The notes below the pieces were generated by a model, which saw only the letters and a program-made list of their open reading frames with translations, was not told where the DNA came from and did no database searches. This document shows positions 1 to 7,539 of a stretch of 64,000 bases of DNA, piece by piece. Within the stretch, counting starts at the first letter, position 1, and each line of letters begins with the position of its first letter. Made by a program: the position numbers and the translations under genes. The DNA comes from Lachnospiraceae bacterium. GTDB taxonomy: Bacteria; Bacillota; Clostridia; Lachnospirales; Lachnospiraceae. Location of the stretch: positions 1 to 64,000 of the forward strand of contig JAQXVO010000021.1 in NCBI GenBank assembly GCA_029224965.1. The letters run 5' to 3'.

Positions 1-278
1 ACTACTGTCTCGTTATCATTTGCATCAATAAGCCATTTAACTGCGTGATACGCCTCATCACGATCATGATTCATAATATACGCCGCAACAATTCGACCAT
101 CTTCAATACCGATAAACTGATTTCTCTCTTTGATTGCATCCTTGATCATTTCATCTGGAGGAAAACCGCCTTTATCTCCCTCCGGCAGAAAATCTTTTCC
201 GCTCAAAACCTTACACATACCGTCATAAAAATGTCGCAATTCTATAAAATTTTTCTCTTCTGCATATCTGATAATCAT
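1..278 (-). CDS. GNAT-family N-acetyltransferase, N-terminal part (cut by window edge)
   Basis: The 5' part of a minus-strand gene; the rest lies left of the window. The 92 visible residues start MIIRYAEEKNF and continue to QFIGIEDGRIVAAYIMNHD, which reads like the strand pair that precedes the acetyl-CoA-binding loop in GNAT acyltransferases. The loop itself (Q/R-x-x-G-x-G/A) is beyond the edge, so the substrate and catalytic competence cannot be judged. The ATG is chosen because a GGAGGG Shine-Dalgarno sits about ten bases before it. The downstream neighbour on the same strand is not visible. GNAT assignment is by general pattern only. Confidence 0.6.
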   Translation of the reverse strand, partial: MIIRYAEEKNFIELRHFYDGMCKVLSGKDFLPEGDKGGFPPDEMIKDAIKERNQFIGIEDGRIVAAYIMNHDRDEAYHAVKWLIDANDNETV

Positions 279-304
279 AGAAATCTATCCCTCCAACTTC
301 CAAT

Positions 305-631
305 TTATCTTTCTCTTTTATGTCTTTCGATCAGTAAAAGGATAAACATGCCTGACCATATGACCCACGCGATCAATATTCCCTTTATAGGAAAAATGAA
401 GTCAATAACAGCTCCAATGAAAAAGGGAATCGGCCATAGCATCATATGCCTTCCGTAATCCTTACACATTTTCTTCTCATCATATTTTTTGCGTTCTTCA
501 GCGGGCTTCATATTATAGCCTGTTAAGAAGTCCACTGCTTTCCCGTTTGATCTGTAAAACAAGAACCCAATCAAAAAGAAAATGGCAGCCATTGCCAGGT
601 CCAGGATTATGCAGGATTCCTTTAACGACAT
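305..631 (-). CDS. Small membrane protein, DUF3784-like
   Basis: About 108 residues with a hydrophobic segment near the N-terminus (ILDLAMAAIFFLIGFLF) and two more in the C-terminal half, so probably three membrane passes. Between the first and second lies a charged cytoplasm-like stretch, FLTGYNMKPAEERKKYD, with KMCKDYGR after it; this is the hallmark of the DUF3784 family, whose function is unknown. Two ATGs compete: 637 lies only 3 bases after a GGGGG Shine-Dalgarno, whereas 631 lies 9 bases after it and is preferred. The gene is 26 bases upstream of the partial GNAT gene and may be co-transcribed with it. Confidence 0.65.
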   Translation of the reverse strand: MSLKESCIILDLAMAAIFFLIGFLFYRSNGKAVDFLTGYNMKPAEERKKYDEKKMCKDYGRHMMLWPIPFFIGAVIDFIFPIKGILIAWVIWSGMFILLLIERHKRER

Positions 632-690
632 ATTCATTTACCCCCTGATTCTCTATTCACTTACACTGACTATGTATCATTTACCACGCT

Positions 691-746
691 CGTGATCACG
701 GTCTTGCAATCTCTCAAAACTTGAGGTCGCAATTTGCGGCCTCAAG
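691..746. repeat. Palindrome and inverted repeat in intergenic DNA
   Basis: In the roughly 230-base stretch between the lysS terminator and the small membrane gene, 691-700 is a perfect 10-base palindrome (CGTGATCACG). Bases 720-746 form an inverted repeat with 13-base arms, one G-T pair and almost no loop. There is no T-run after either, so neither looks like a terminator. The palindrome lies about 60 bases upstream of the DUF3784-like start and could be an operator. No gene is seen in 638-868. Confidence 0.4.
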
Positions 747-867
747 CGACTGCGCCTACAAGTCGAACATACCATAAAGTGCCCAGGAGGACAATGAATA
801 CTTCTCACTTTGCCTTTTCTCAAAGAGAAGGATCTTCTGCTTTCAAGGCTTTTCCTGCTGTCTGCAC

Positions 868-911
868 GCAAAAAGGCACCCCTCTCAGATTGATTCTGAA
901 AGGAGTGCCTT
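868..911 (-). terminator. Intrinsic terminator after lysS
   Basis: Arms 873-888 and 896-911 pair over 16 bases with two mismatches around a seven-base loop. Read on the minus strand the hairpin is followed by TTTTT. It lies 30 bases beyond the lysS stop codon. Confidence 0.85.
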
Positions 912-941
912 GAAAGTTTTTTGCCTATGATTTTCCCCGGA

Positions 942-2972
942 TCAATACAGCTTTGCACCTGCCGGGATGTGGTTATCGACCATCAGAAGATGAAGCTCTT
1001 CTTCATCGCTGTCCTTCTTGTTGTTGACTGCGGAAAGCAACATGCCACAGGAATCAATGCCCATCATCTTCCTCGGCGGGAGATTGGTGATGGCGATCAA
1101 TGTCTTTCCGACCAGTTCTTCCGGCTCATAGTAAGCATGGATACCGGAAAGAATAATCCGGTCTTTGCCTGTTCCATCATCCAGAGTGAACTGAAGGAGC
1201 TTCTTGGACTTCTTTACTGCCTCGCAAGCCTTTACCTTCACTGCACGGAAATCGGACTTAGAGAAGGTATCAAAATCCACTTCTTCTTCAAACATTGGCT
1301 CGATCTTCACATTCGAGAAATCAATTTTCTCATTCGGAGTAAAGAAGCCAGTCTCATTAGAAGTCTCATTTCCTTCCTTATTCTCATCTTCGGATGTTTC
1401 TTCATTTCCATCTTTGAGGGTCTTCATTGTCGGGAACAACAACACATCCCGGATTGCCTGGCTATTGGTCAGAAGCATGCAGAGACGGTCGATTCCATAA
1501 CCGATACCGCCTGTCGGAGGCATACCATATTCCATAGCGGTCAGGAAGTCTTCATCTGCGTGATCTGCTTCCTCATCGCCGGCTGCCGCATTGGCATCCT
1601 GCTCTAAGAAACGCTCTCTCTGATCGATCGGATCGTTCAGCTCAGAATAAGCGTTGCACATTTCCCAACCATTGATGTAAAGTTCGAAACGCTCTACCTT
1701 GGAAGGATCGTCCGGCTTCTTCTTGGTCAGAGGGCTGATCTCGATCGGATGATCCATGATGAAAGTCGGCTGAATCATCTTATCTTCACAGAACTCATCG
1801 AAGAAGAGATTAACAATGTCACCCTTCTTATGACGGTCCTCATAGGCAATGCCCTTTGCATCAGCAAGCTTCTTGGCTTCTTCATCACTCGTCACCTGGT
1901 CGAAGTCGATGCCGGTTTCTTCCTTGATGGCTTCCACCATGGTCAGGCGGCGGAAAGGCTTTCCAAGGTCAATGGCATGACCATTTTCCTCATCTCCATA
2001 CCAGAGGGTGGTGTCACCGCAAATCTTCTCTGCCAGATCACGGAAGAGCGACTCGGTCAGTTCCATCATTCCGTTGTAATCGGTATAAGCCTGATAGAGT
2101 TCCATCAGGGTGAATTCCGGATTGTGCTTGGTATCAACACCTTCGTTACGGAAAACTCTTCCAATCTCAAAGACACGCTCCAGACCGCCGACAATCAGCC
2201 TCTTCAGATAAAGCTCCAGAGAAATACGAAGCTTGACATCTTCATTCAGTGAATTGTAGTGGGTATTGAAAGGCCGGGCATTGGCGCCGCCGGCATTGTG
2301 AACCAGAATCGGAGTTTCCACTTCCATGAAGCCGCGCTGATCCAGGAAATCACGGATTTCTTTAATAATCTTGGATCTCTTGATAAAGACTTCTCTGGAG
2401 TCCTGATTCATAATGAGGTCCAGATATCTCTGCCGATAGCGGGTATCCGTATCCTGAAGCCCGTGGAATTTCTCCGGAAGAATCTGCAGGCTCTTGGAAA
2501 GAAGGGTCAGTTCCTTGGCATGAACGGTGATCTCACCGGTCCTGGTGCGGAAAGCAAATCCCTTGACGCCAACGATATCACCAACATCATACTTCTTGAA
2601 ATCCGCATAAGCCTCATCTCCGAGGTCGTTCCGGGAGACATAGATCTGCATATCGCCCTTCAGATCGCGGATATTGATAAAGGAAGCCTTACCCATGACT
2701 CTCTTGAACATGATCCGTCCGGCCAGGGATACCACCTTGTCCGCCGGGATTTCGGAAAGCTCAGGGATGATGGATTTCCCGTTTTCATCAACCGGAGGAA
2801 CGATTTCGAGCCGGTCGAAATTTTCCCGAATGTCTGATGTATGGTGGGTCTGATCATATTTGGTAATGCGGAAAGGGTCCTTGCCTTCCTTCTGAAGGGT
2901 AGCGAGCTTTTCGCGGCGGATCTTCAGAAGCTGGTTTTGATCTTGTGTCTGTCCATTATTGTTCTTTGCCAT
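942..2972 (-). CDS. lysS: Lysyl-tRNA synthetase (class II) with C-terminal tRNA-binding domain
   Basis: Attaches lysine to tRNA-Lys in the cytoplasm. The 676-residue product has an N-terminal OB-fold anticodon-binding domain (about residues 60-185), then the class II core: motif 2 around FRNEGVDTKHNPEFTLMELY and motif 3 GGIGYGIDRL. Ordinary bacterial LysS ends near residue 500. Here an acidic linker (about 525-565, rich in E, D and N) leads to a further domain of about 110 residues from residue 567, FDTFSKSDFRAVKVKACE to the end, that looks like the EMAP/Trbp111 tRNA-binding fold also seen at the C-terminus of MetG. Such fusions are known in Lachnospiraceae. The ATG is one base after the greA stop (TGA-T-ATG) with GGAG just upstream, so the two genes form one operon from the promoter at 3669-3698. 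Confidence 0.97.
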   Translation of the reverse strand: MAKNNNGQTQDQNQLLKIRREKLATLQKEGKDPFRITKYDQTHHTSDIRENFDRLEIVPPVDENGKSIIPELSEIPADKVVSLAGRIMFKRVMGKASFINIRDLKGDMQIYVSRNDLGDEAYADFKKYDVGDIVGVKGFAFRTRTGEITVHAKELTLLSKSLQILPEKFHGLQDTDTRYRQRYLDLIMNQDSREVFIKRSKIIKEIRDFLDQRGFMEVETPILVHNAGGANARPFNTHYNSLNEDVKLRISLELYLKRLIVGGLERVFEIGRVFRNEGVDTKHNPEFTLMELYQAYTDYNGMMELTESLFRDLAEKICGDTTLWYGDEENGHAIDLGKPFRRLTMVEAIKEETGIDFDQVTSDEEAKKLADAKGIAYEDRHKKGDIVNLFFDEFCEDKMIQPTFIMDHPIEISPLTKKKPDDPSKVERFELYINGWEMCNAYSELNDPIDQRERFLEQDANAAAGDEEADHADEDFLTAMEYGMPPTGGIGYGIDRLCMLLTNSQAIRDVLLFPTMKTLKDGNEETSEDENKEGNETSNETGFFTPNEKIDFSNVKIEPMFEEEVDFDTFSKSDFRAVKVKACEAVKKSKKLLQFTLDDGTGKDRIILSGIHAYYEPEELVGKTLIAITNLPPRKMMGIDSCGMLLSAVNNKKDSDEEELHLLMVDNHIPAGAKLY

Positions 2973-2973
2973 A

Positions 2974-3465
2974 TCAATCTCCTAAATTGCCCGGCTGGAA
3001 GTCCAGCACCTTGAACTTGAGCTCGCCGATCGGAGCCTCTACTGTAACGATATCTCCGGTCTTGGCCTTCATCAGGGCAGCACCCAGAGGGGACTCGATC
3101 GAAAGGGTTCCTTCCTCGGAATTGGCTTCCAGAGAACCGGTCAGACGATAGGTCATTTCCTCATTCTCCTCGATGTCCAGGATCTTTACGGTAGATCCCA
3201 TGTTGATGGAGTCGGTATCCAGTTCAGAAAGGTCCACAACCTCGGCATTCTTAAGGATTGCCTCGATCTCAGCCATACGGCCGGCCAGCTCAGCCTGCTC
3301 GTCCTTGGCGGCATCATACTCGGCGTTCTCGGAAAGGTCGCCCTGGGCACGAGCCTCCTTGATTTTCTCGGAGTTCTCCTTCATCCGAACATTCTTAATA
3401 TCATAGTACTCATCTTCCAGCATTTTCTTTTTTTCTGCTGTCATGATATTTTTCTTTGCTTCCAT
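2974..3465 (-). CDS. greA: Transcription elongation factor GreA
   Basis: Rescues backtracked RNA polymerase by stimulating transcript cleavage in the secondary channel. The 163-residue product has the family layout: an N-terminal antiparallel coiled coil of about 80 residues with the acidic tip motif GDLSENAEYDAAKDEQ, whose D and E act at the polymerase active site, then a C-terminal FKBP-like globular domain ending LKFKVLDFQPG. It is the first gene of the greA-lysS operon. The preceding 200-base leader is folded (see 3607-3664). A second, more divergent GreA-like gene lies at 25471-25977. Confidence 0.96.
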   Translation of the reverse strand: MEAKKNIMTAEKKKMLEDEYYDIKNVRMKENSEKIKEARAQGDLSENAEYDAAKDEQAELAGRMAEIEAILKNAEVVDLSELDTDSINMGSTVKILDIEENEEMTYRLTGSLEANSEEGTLSIESPLGAALMKAKTGDIVTVEAPIGELKFKVLDFQPGNLGD

Positions 3466-3606
3466 GATCTGAACCCTTTCTTTATCTTCTTATATAAATG
3501 TAAACCGATGCCATAATGACCTGCTTTCCCGGACAAGGCAGCCGTCGAAGAAATGCAGTTGGCTGTCTTTCTTTATGAAACTGTCCTGTGAAAACCTGTC
3601 ACTGAA

Positions 3607-3664
3607 AATCGCGAATTGGCGCAAGCTCCCGAAAGTTTCCGGGTCCAGACCCACGTTCGCGATT
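3607..3664 (-). promoter_or_regulatory. Structured RNA leader of greA-lysS
   Basis: On the minus-strand transcript a perfect 9-base stem (3656-3664 pairing with 3607-3615, AATCGCGAA/TTCGCGATT) encloses two local hairpins. One is GGGT-CTGG-ACCC; the other is CCCG-GAAACTTT-CGGG. The two share the same CCC, so they are partly exclusive. The element starts at, or a few bases inside, the expected transcription start and lies about 140 bases before the greA start codon. No known riboswitch consensus was recognised. A further weaker hairpin (CAGCC/GGCTG) lies between it and greA. Confidence 0.55.
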
Positions 3665-3668
3665 AAAT

Positions 3669-3698
3669 ATTATAGGGTGTCGCTGTCAGCCTTGTCAA
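3669..3698 (-). promoter_or_regulatory. Sigma-A promoter of greA-lysS
   Basis: On the minus strand a perfect TTGACA (3693-3698) and a perfect TATAAT (3669-3674) are separated by 18 bases. Transcription should begin near 3662, giving a leader of nearly 200 bases. This suggests greA-lysS is strongly and independently transcribed from the dusB group upstream. Confidence 0.85.
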
Positions 3699-3762
3699 GG
3701 GCATATCACGCCAGGTGCAGCTCCGCTTCCTCATCTGATCCTGAATAGAAAAATCGGCCGGA

Positions 3763-4761
3763 TCAATTCTGAGCTGGTATATATTTCTCAAGAAGCTGCT
3801 CCAGGTCCTCATAGGTCTTCACCTGATTCACTTCTCTCCGGAAGGCGGAAGCTCCCCGATAGCCCATGGTATACCAGGCGGCGTGCTTCCGCATCTCCCG
3901 CATGCCGATGTCTTCGCCCTTGCAGTCGATCATGCGGCGGGCATGACGGAGCATCATGGCCTTCATTTCAGAAAGGTCCGGACGGGCTTCCTCTTCCCCG
4001 GTCGTAAGATAATGAAGCATCTGCCGGAAAATCCAGGGATTGCCCTGGGCACCCCGGGCTATAAGAAATCCGTCGCAGCCGGTTTCCTCATACATGCTCT
4101 CGACATCCTTTCCGGTCAGAAGGTCGCCGTTGCCCAGGACCGGAATCGAATGAACTCTTTCTTTGACCTCACGGATAATGGACCAGTCGGCTTTGCCGCT
4201 GTAATACTGCTCCCGGGTCCGGCCATGGACAGAAACCGCAGCCGCACCTGACTCCTCTGCCACATGGGCAATCTCCGGAGCCGTCCGCTCCTCTGCATAG
4301 AAGCCCTTACGGATCTTTATCGTGACAGGCTTCTGAATGGCAGAAGAAACCGCACTGACGATTTTTCCGACCAGAAGAGGATCCTTCATGAGGGCCGAGC
4401 CCTCTCCGTTGTTGACTACCTTGGGAACCGGGCAGCCCATGTTGATATCCAGAATATCGAAAGGCAGGTCTTCAATCCGCTTGGCCATTTCGGCCATGAT
4501 CTCCGGATCGCTTCCGAAAAGCTGGAGAGAAACCGGCCGCTCCTTGGGATCGATTCGCAAAAGTTCCTTCGTATTCTTATTGTTATAGAGAATGGCTTTG
4601 GCACTGACCATCTCCATGCAGACCAGGCCTGCGCCCATTTCCCTGCATAACAAACGAAATGGCAGGTCGCTTACGCCTGCCATGGGTGCCAGAATCAGAT
4701 TGTTTTCCAGAGAGACATTTCCGATCCGTAGAGGATGGAGTGCTTTGCTCTGTGTCGTCAT
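3763..4761 (-). CDS. dusB: tRNA-dihydrouridine synthase (Dus/NifR3 family)
   Basis: FMN-dependent reduction of uridine to dihydrouridine in the tRNA D-loop. The 332-residue protein shows the family signature: LILAPMAGVSDLPFR at the start of the TIM barrel, DINMGCPVPKV with the catalytic cysteine, GSALMKDP, KIRKGF, VHGRTREQYYSG and the C-terminal flavin site NGDLL...IARGAQGNPWIF. The ATG at 4761 is chosen because it overlaps the TGA of the upstream gene (ATGA) and has GGGAG five bases before it; a GTG at 4773 is less likely. It follows the DUF6145-like gene in the argF-birA group. Confidence 0.95.
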   Translation of the reverse strand: MTTQSKALHPLRIGNVSLENNLILAPMAGVSDLPFRLLCREMGAGLVCMEMVSAKAILYNNKNTKELLRIDPKERPVSLQLFGSDPEIMAEMAKRIEDLPFDILDINMGCPVPKVVNNGEGSALMKDPLLVGKIVSAVSSAIQKPVTIKIRKGFYAEERTAPEIAHVAEESGAAAVSVHGRTREQYYSGKADWSIIREVKERVHSIPVLGNGDLLTGKDVESMYEETGCDGFLIARGAQGNPWIFRQMLHYLTTGEEEARPDLSEMKAMMLRHARRMIDCKGEDIGMREMRKHAAWYTMGYRGASAFRREVNQVKTYEDLEQLLEKYIPAQN

Positions 4762-5168
4762 TTTTTCTCCCACTCTTCCTCTTCAGCCTCCAGATCGATG
4801 CCGAATTCCTTCAGATAATCCGGATCTGTCAGACGCTCGGGATCCATGCCCATAGCGAAGACCCGATAATAGGCCTCGAGCTTCTCAAAAAGTTCGCCCT
4901 GCTCTCTCTGCAGCTGCTTGACCTTGAGGACGGATCCGATTTCATCATAGACCGCATCGCCCTCCTCGGCATCCGTTACGATCCGGATCGTTCCGGTCTC
5001 ATCGAAGACCAGTTCAATGGTCCCGCCGACATCCGCCGTAAAAAGAACACAGAGGATCTTCAATTCCTTCTTGATGTCATCCGGAAGCGAATCAAAGTCC
5101 GGGTTCAGATAAAATTTTTTCGTATAGCTGCTGGCGCCGCAGAGCACCACCTGGTCCTGATAATTCAT
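4758..5168 (-). CDS. DUF6145-like protein of unknown function
   Basis: 136 residues, soluble, with no signal or membrane segment. It begins MNYQDQVVLCGASSYTKKFY and has a central segment LCVLFTADVGGTIELVFDE followed by DEIGSVLKVKQLQREQGEL and an acidic C-terminus. This matches my memory of a small family (DUF6145) found almost only in Lachnospiraceae next to dusB or birA. The function is unknown. It overlaps dusB by 4 bases, so the two are translationally coupled. Confidence 0.7.
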   Translation of the reverse strand: MNYQDQVVLCGASSYTKKFYLNPDFDSLPDDIKKELKILCVLFTADVGGTIELVFDETGTIRIVTDAEEGDAVYDEIGSVLKVKQLQREQGELFEKLEAYYRVFAMGMDPERLTDPDYLKEFGIDLEAEEEEWEKK

Positions 5169-5241
5169 AGTTTTCTCTCTACTTTTTTCTTTATCTTCTT
5201 ATAGCTTCAAAAATGTAATAAGCGGATCGCTGTGGGGCTTA

Positions 5242-6018
5242 TTACACGTACCCATAGATTCCCCGCACATGGACTTCTCCGGAATTCACGGCCACGAGAC
5301 TTCCATCCTCTTTTTTTACCAGGAGATCTCCCTGCTTATCGATTCCCAGAGACTGCGCCGTGTATTCGCCCAAGGGATCCAGGATTCGAACCGTCTGGTT
5401 TACATTTACCAGGCGGCTGTTGTACTCCTCCTGGAGAGCGGACAGATCCTCGGTTTTCTCGAATGCCTCATAGAGGCGGGCGAATTCCAGCCAGATCTGC
5501 CGATCGATATCCCTGCGGCTGGACTTCTGGTCCCGTCCGGATTTCTGTAATGCCAGGTCGACTGAGGTCGCCATGCCGCGGATCTCTTCCGGAAATTCCT
5601 TCTGATGAACGTTGACGCCAATGCCGACAACGACATAGGCCGCATGATCACCATCCGGCTCCATCTCACAGAGGATGCCGCAGACTTTTTTCTCATTAAT
5701 GAGGACATCATTGGGCCACTTGAGCCGGGTCGGAAGATCATAGAGCTTCTCCAGGGCGGAAGCCACCGCCATGCCGGCCAGGATGGTCAGCCGCGGCACA
5801 TGCTGTATTCTGACCTTCGGATAGAAAATCATACTGGTTGCCACGGAGTCCTCGGTCGGCGATTTCCACTGATGCCCGCTCCGGCCCTTGCCGGCCGTCT
5901 GATGGCCGGCCGAGACAACCGTCCAGCCGGCGGGCTTTTCGCCGCTGCGGTAGCGGCGCTTCAGTTCTTCATTGGTAGAATCAATTTCATCGAAATAAAT
6001 ATGGGTTATATTCTGCAT
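5242..6018 (-). CDS. birA: Biotin--[acetyl-CoA-carboxylase] ligase, no HTH domain
   Basis: Activates biotin with ATP and transfers it to the biotin carboxyl carrier protein. The 258-residue product has the catalytic domain: EIDSTNEELK, AGHQTAGKGRSGHQW (the biotinyl-AMP loop; canonical GRGRxGRxW, here GKGRSGHQW), LKWPNDVLI with the essential lysine, and CGILCEM, followed by the small SH3-like C-terminal domain. The winged-helix domain of repressor-type BirA is absent, so this is a pure ligase (class I). The gene starts 9 bases after argF with only a weak Shine-Dalgarno. Confidence 0.93.
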   Translation of the reverse strand: MQNITHIYFDEIDSTNEELKRRYRSGEKPAGWTVVSAGHQTAGKGRSGHQWKSPTEDSVATSMIFYPKVRIQHVPRLTILAGMAVASALEKLYDLPTRLKWPNDVLINEKKVCGILCEMEPDGDHAAYVVVGIGVNVHQKEFPEEIRGMATSVDLALQKSGRDQKSSRRDIDRQIWLEFARLYEAFEKTEDLSALQEEYNSRLVNVNQTVRILDPLGEYTAQSLGIDKQGDLLVKKEDGSLVAVNSGEVHVRGIYGYV

Positions 6019-6027
6019 GGTTTATCT

Positions 6028-7038
6028 CTAGTTTCGGTCGGCTCCCAGGGTTGCATACATGATAGCCTTGATGGAATGCATACGGTTTTCTGCTTCATCG
6101 AAGACGATGGAGCGGGGGCCTTCAAAGACTTCGTTGGTCACTTCGACTTCCTTCAGGCCGAACTTCTCATAGACGGACCGGCCGACTCCGGTCTCCTGAT
6201 CATGGTAGGCCGGCAGGCAGTGCATGAAGACCGCGCTGTCCTTGGCATAGGAGAAGGCCTTTTCATTGACCTGATAAGGCAGAAGGGCATCGATCCGCTC
6301 CTTCCAGACCTCGGTCGGCTCTCCCATGGAAACCCAGACATCAGTGTAGATGACATCAGCATCCCTGCAGCCCTCTTCTACGCTGTCCGTCAGGGTAATG
6401 CTTGCTCCGGTTTCCTTGGCGATCGCTCTGCATTTCTCGACCAGATCCTCTGCCGGATAATACTTGGGATTGGTGCAGGCAACGAAATCCATACCCAGTT
6501 TTGCACAGGTCACCATAAGGGAATTTCCCATGTTGTAGCGGGCATCACCCATATATACCAGGCGGATTCCCTTGAGATGACCGAAGTGTTCCTGGATGGT
6601 CAGCATGTCGGCGATCATCTGAGTCGGATGGAAATCATTGGTCAGGCCGTTCCAGACCGGAACATCCGCATAGCGGGCCAGATTCTCCACGATTTCCTGG
6701 CCGAAGCCCCGGTATTCGATGCCGTCAAACATGCGGCTCAGGACACGGGCCGTATCGGCGATGCTTTCCTTCTTGCCGATCTGTGAGCCTGAGGGATCGA
6801 GATAGGTCGTTCCCATGCCCAGGTCATGAGCGGCTACTTCGAAGGAGCAGCGGGTCCGGGTCGAAGTCTTCTCAAAAATCAGGGCCACGTTCCGGCCCTC
6901 CAGGACCTTCTGGCTCTTGTGAGCCTTCTTCTCAGCCTTCAGCCGGGCCGAGAGATCGATCAGATACTGAATTTCTTCCGGCCTATAGTCCAGAAGCTTT
7001 AAGAAATCTCTTCCTGTCAGATCAGTTTTTGCAGTCAT
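6028..7038 (-). CDS. argF: Ornithine carbamoyltransferase
   Basis: Makes citrulline from ornithine and carbamoyl phosphate in arginine synthesis, or the reverse in arginine breakdown. The 336-residue protein has the carbamoyl-phosphate site [12 protein letters not shown], the HPTQ motif ([12 protein letters not shown]), the ornithine loop DVWVSMGEP and [10 protein letters not shown] near the C-terminus. No other arginine gene is nearby, so the direction used in the cell cannot be told from context. It is the first gene of the argF-birA-DUF6145-dusB group. GGAGG lies just upstream of the ATG. Confidence 0.96.
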   Translation of the reverse strand: MTAKTDLTGRDFLKLLDYRPEEIQYLIDLSARLKAEKKAHKSQKVLEGRNVALIFEKTSTRTRCSFEVAAHDLGMGTTYLDPSGSQIGKKESIADTARVLSRMFDGIEYRGFGQEIVENLARYADVPVWNGLTNDFHPTQMIADMLTIQEHFGHLKGIRLVYMGDARYNMGNSLMVTCAKLGMDFVACTNPKYYPAEDLVEKCRAIAKETGASITLTDSVEEGCRDADVIYTDVWVSMGEPTEVWKERIDALLPYQVNEKAFSYAKDSAVFMHCLPAYHDQETGVGRSVYEKFGLKEVEVTNEVFEGPRSIVFDEAENRMHSIKAIMYATLGADRN

Positions 7039-7181
7039 GTCTTTCCTCCTTTTTTTTCTTAGCGGTCTTTCTTTCTCTATTTTTTCCTGGATTTCTGATT
7101 TTCTCCGTACGGTTTTCTTCTGTACTGTTTTCCCTTTACATCATCTTGGGTTTCTTCTATCTATTATGATGTAATCTTTGG

Positions 7182-7273
7182 CTTCCATTAGGATGCTCTA
7201 TTCATCTTTGCTTGTCGCATTTACCTGCTTCTATTAGGATGCTTTCTACATCTTTGCATATCGCATTTACCTG
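7182..7273. repeat. Two tandem copies of a 46-base repeat upstream of argF
   Basis: Copies 7182-7227 and 7228-7273 run CTTCYATTAGGATGCTYT... to ...TCGCATTTACCTG with 8 or fewer differences. A more degenerate partial copy may precede them from about 7154. They lie 145-235 bases before the argF start, within the untranslated gap 7039-7539. They could bind a regulator of argF or simply be a local duplication. The remainder of the gap holds no gene. Confidence 0.6.
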
Positions 7274-7360
7274 ATTGACTCGATTCTACACTATTTTGTC
7301 GGAGAAGGAAACCGAGACGGAGAGGCTTTTCCATCGGATTGCGGATCAGAGCTTCTCTTA

Positions 7361-7398
7361 CAAAAATAAGGTTCCGAAGTCCTCCTTCGAAACCTTAT
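7361..7398 (-). terminator. Intrinsic terminator after the SleB-like gene
   Basis: Arms 7366-7379 and 7385-7398 pair over 14 bases with one mismatch; on the minus strand they are followed by TTTTTG. It lies about 140 bases after the stop codon of the cell-wall hydrolase gene. Confidence 0.8.
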
Positions 7399-7539
7399 CC
7401 TAAAGTACTCTTTATGACAGATTCTTTAAATCATTAATTTCTCTGATACGATATAGAGATGCAGACATCTGATTCTGATGTTGCCGCTTAAATACAGCCC
7501 ATTTTCACACAGGCGTTCTATATTTAAAAGACTTGCGGA

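Noticed and set aside
677-958. Minus-strand open frame of 93 codons
   Set aside because: It overlaps the lysS terminator and end, has an Arg/Ser-rich composition of non-coding shadow type and no Shine-Dalgarno.
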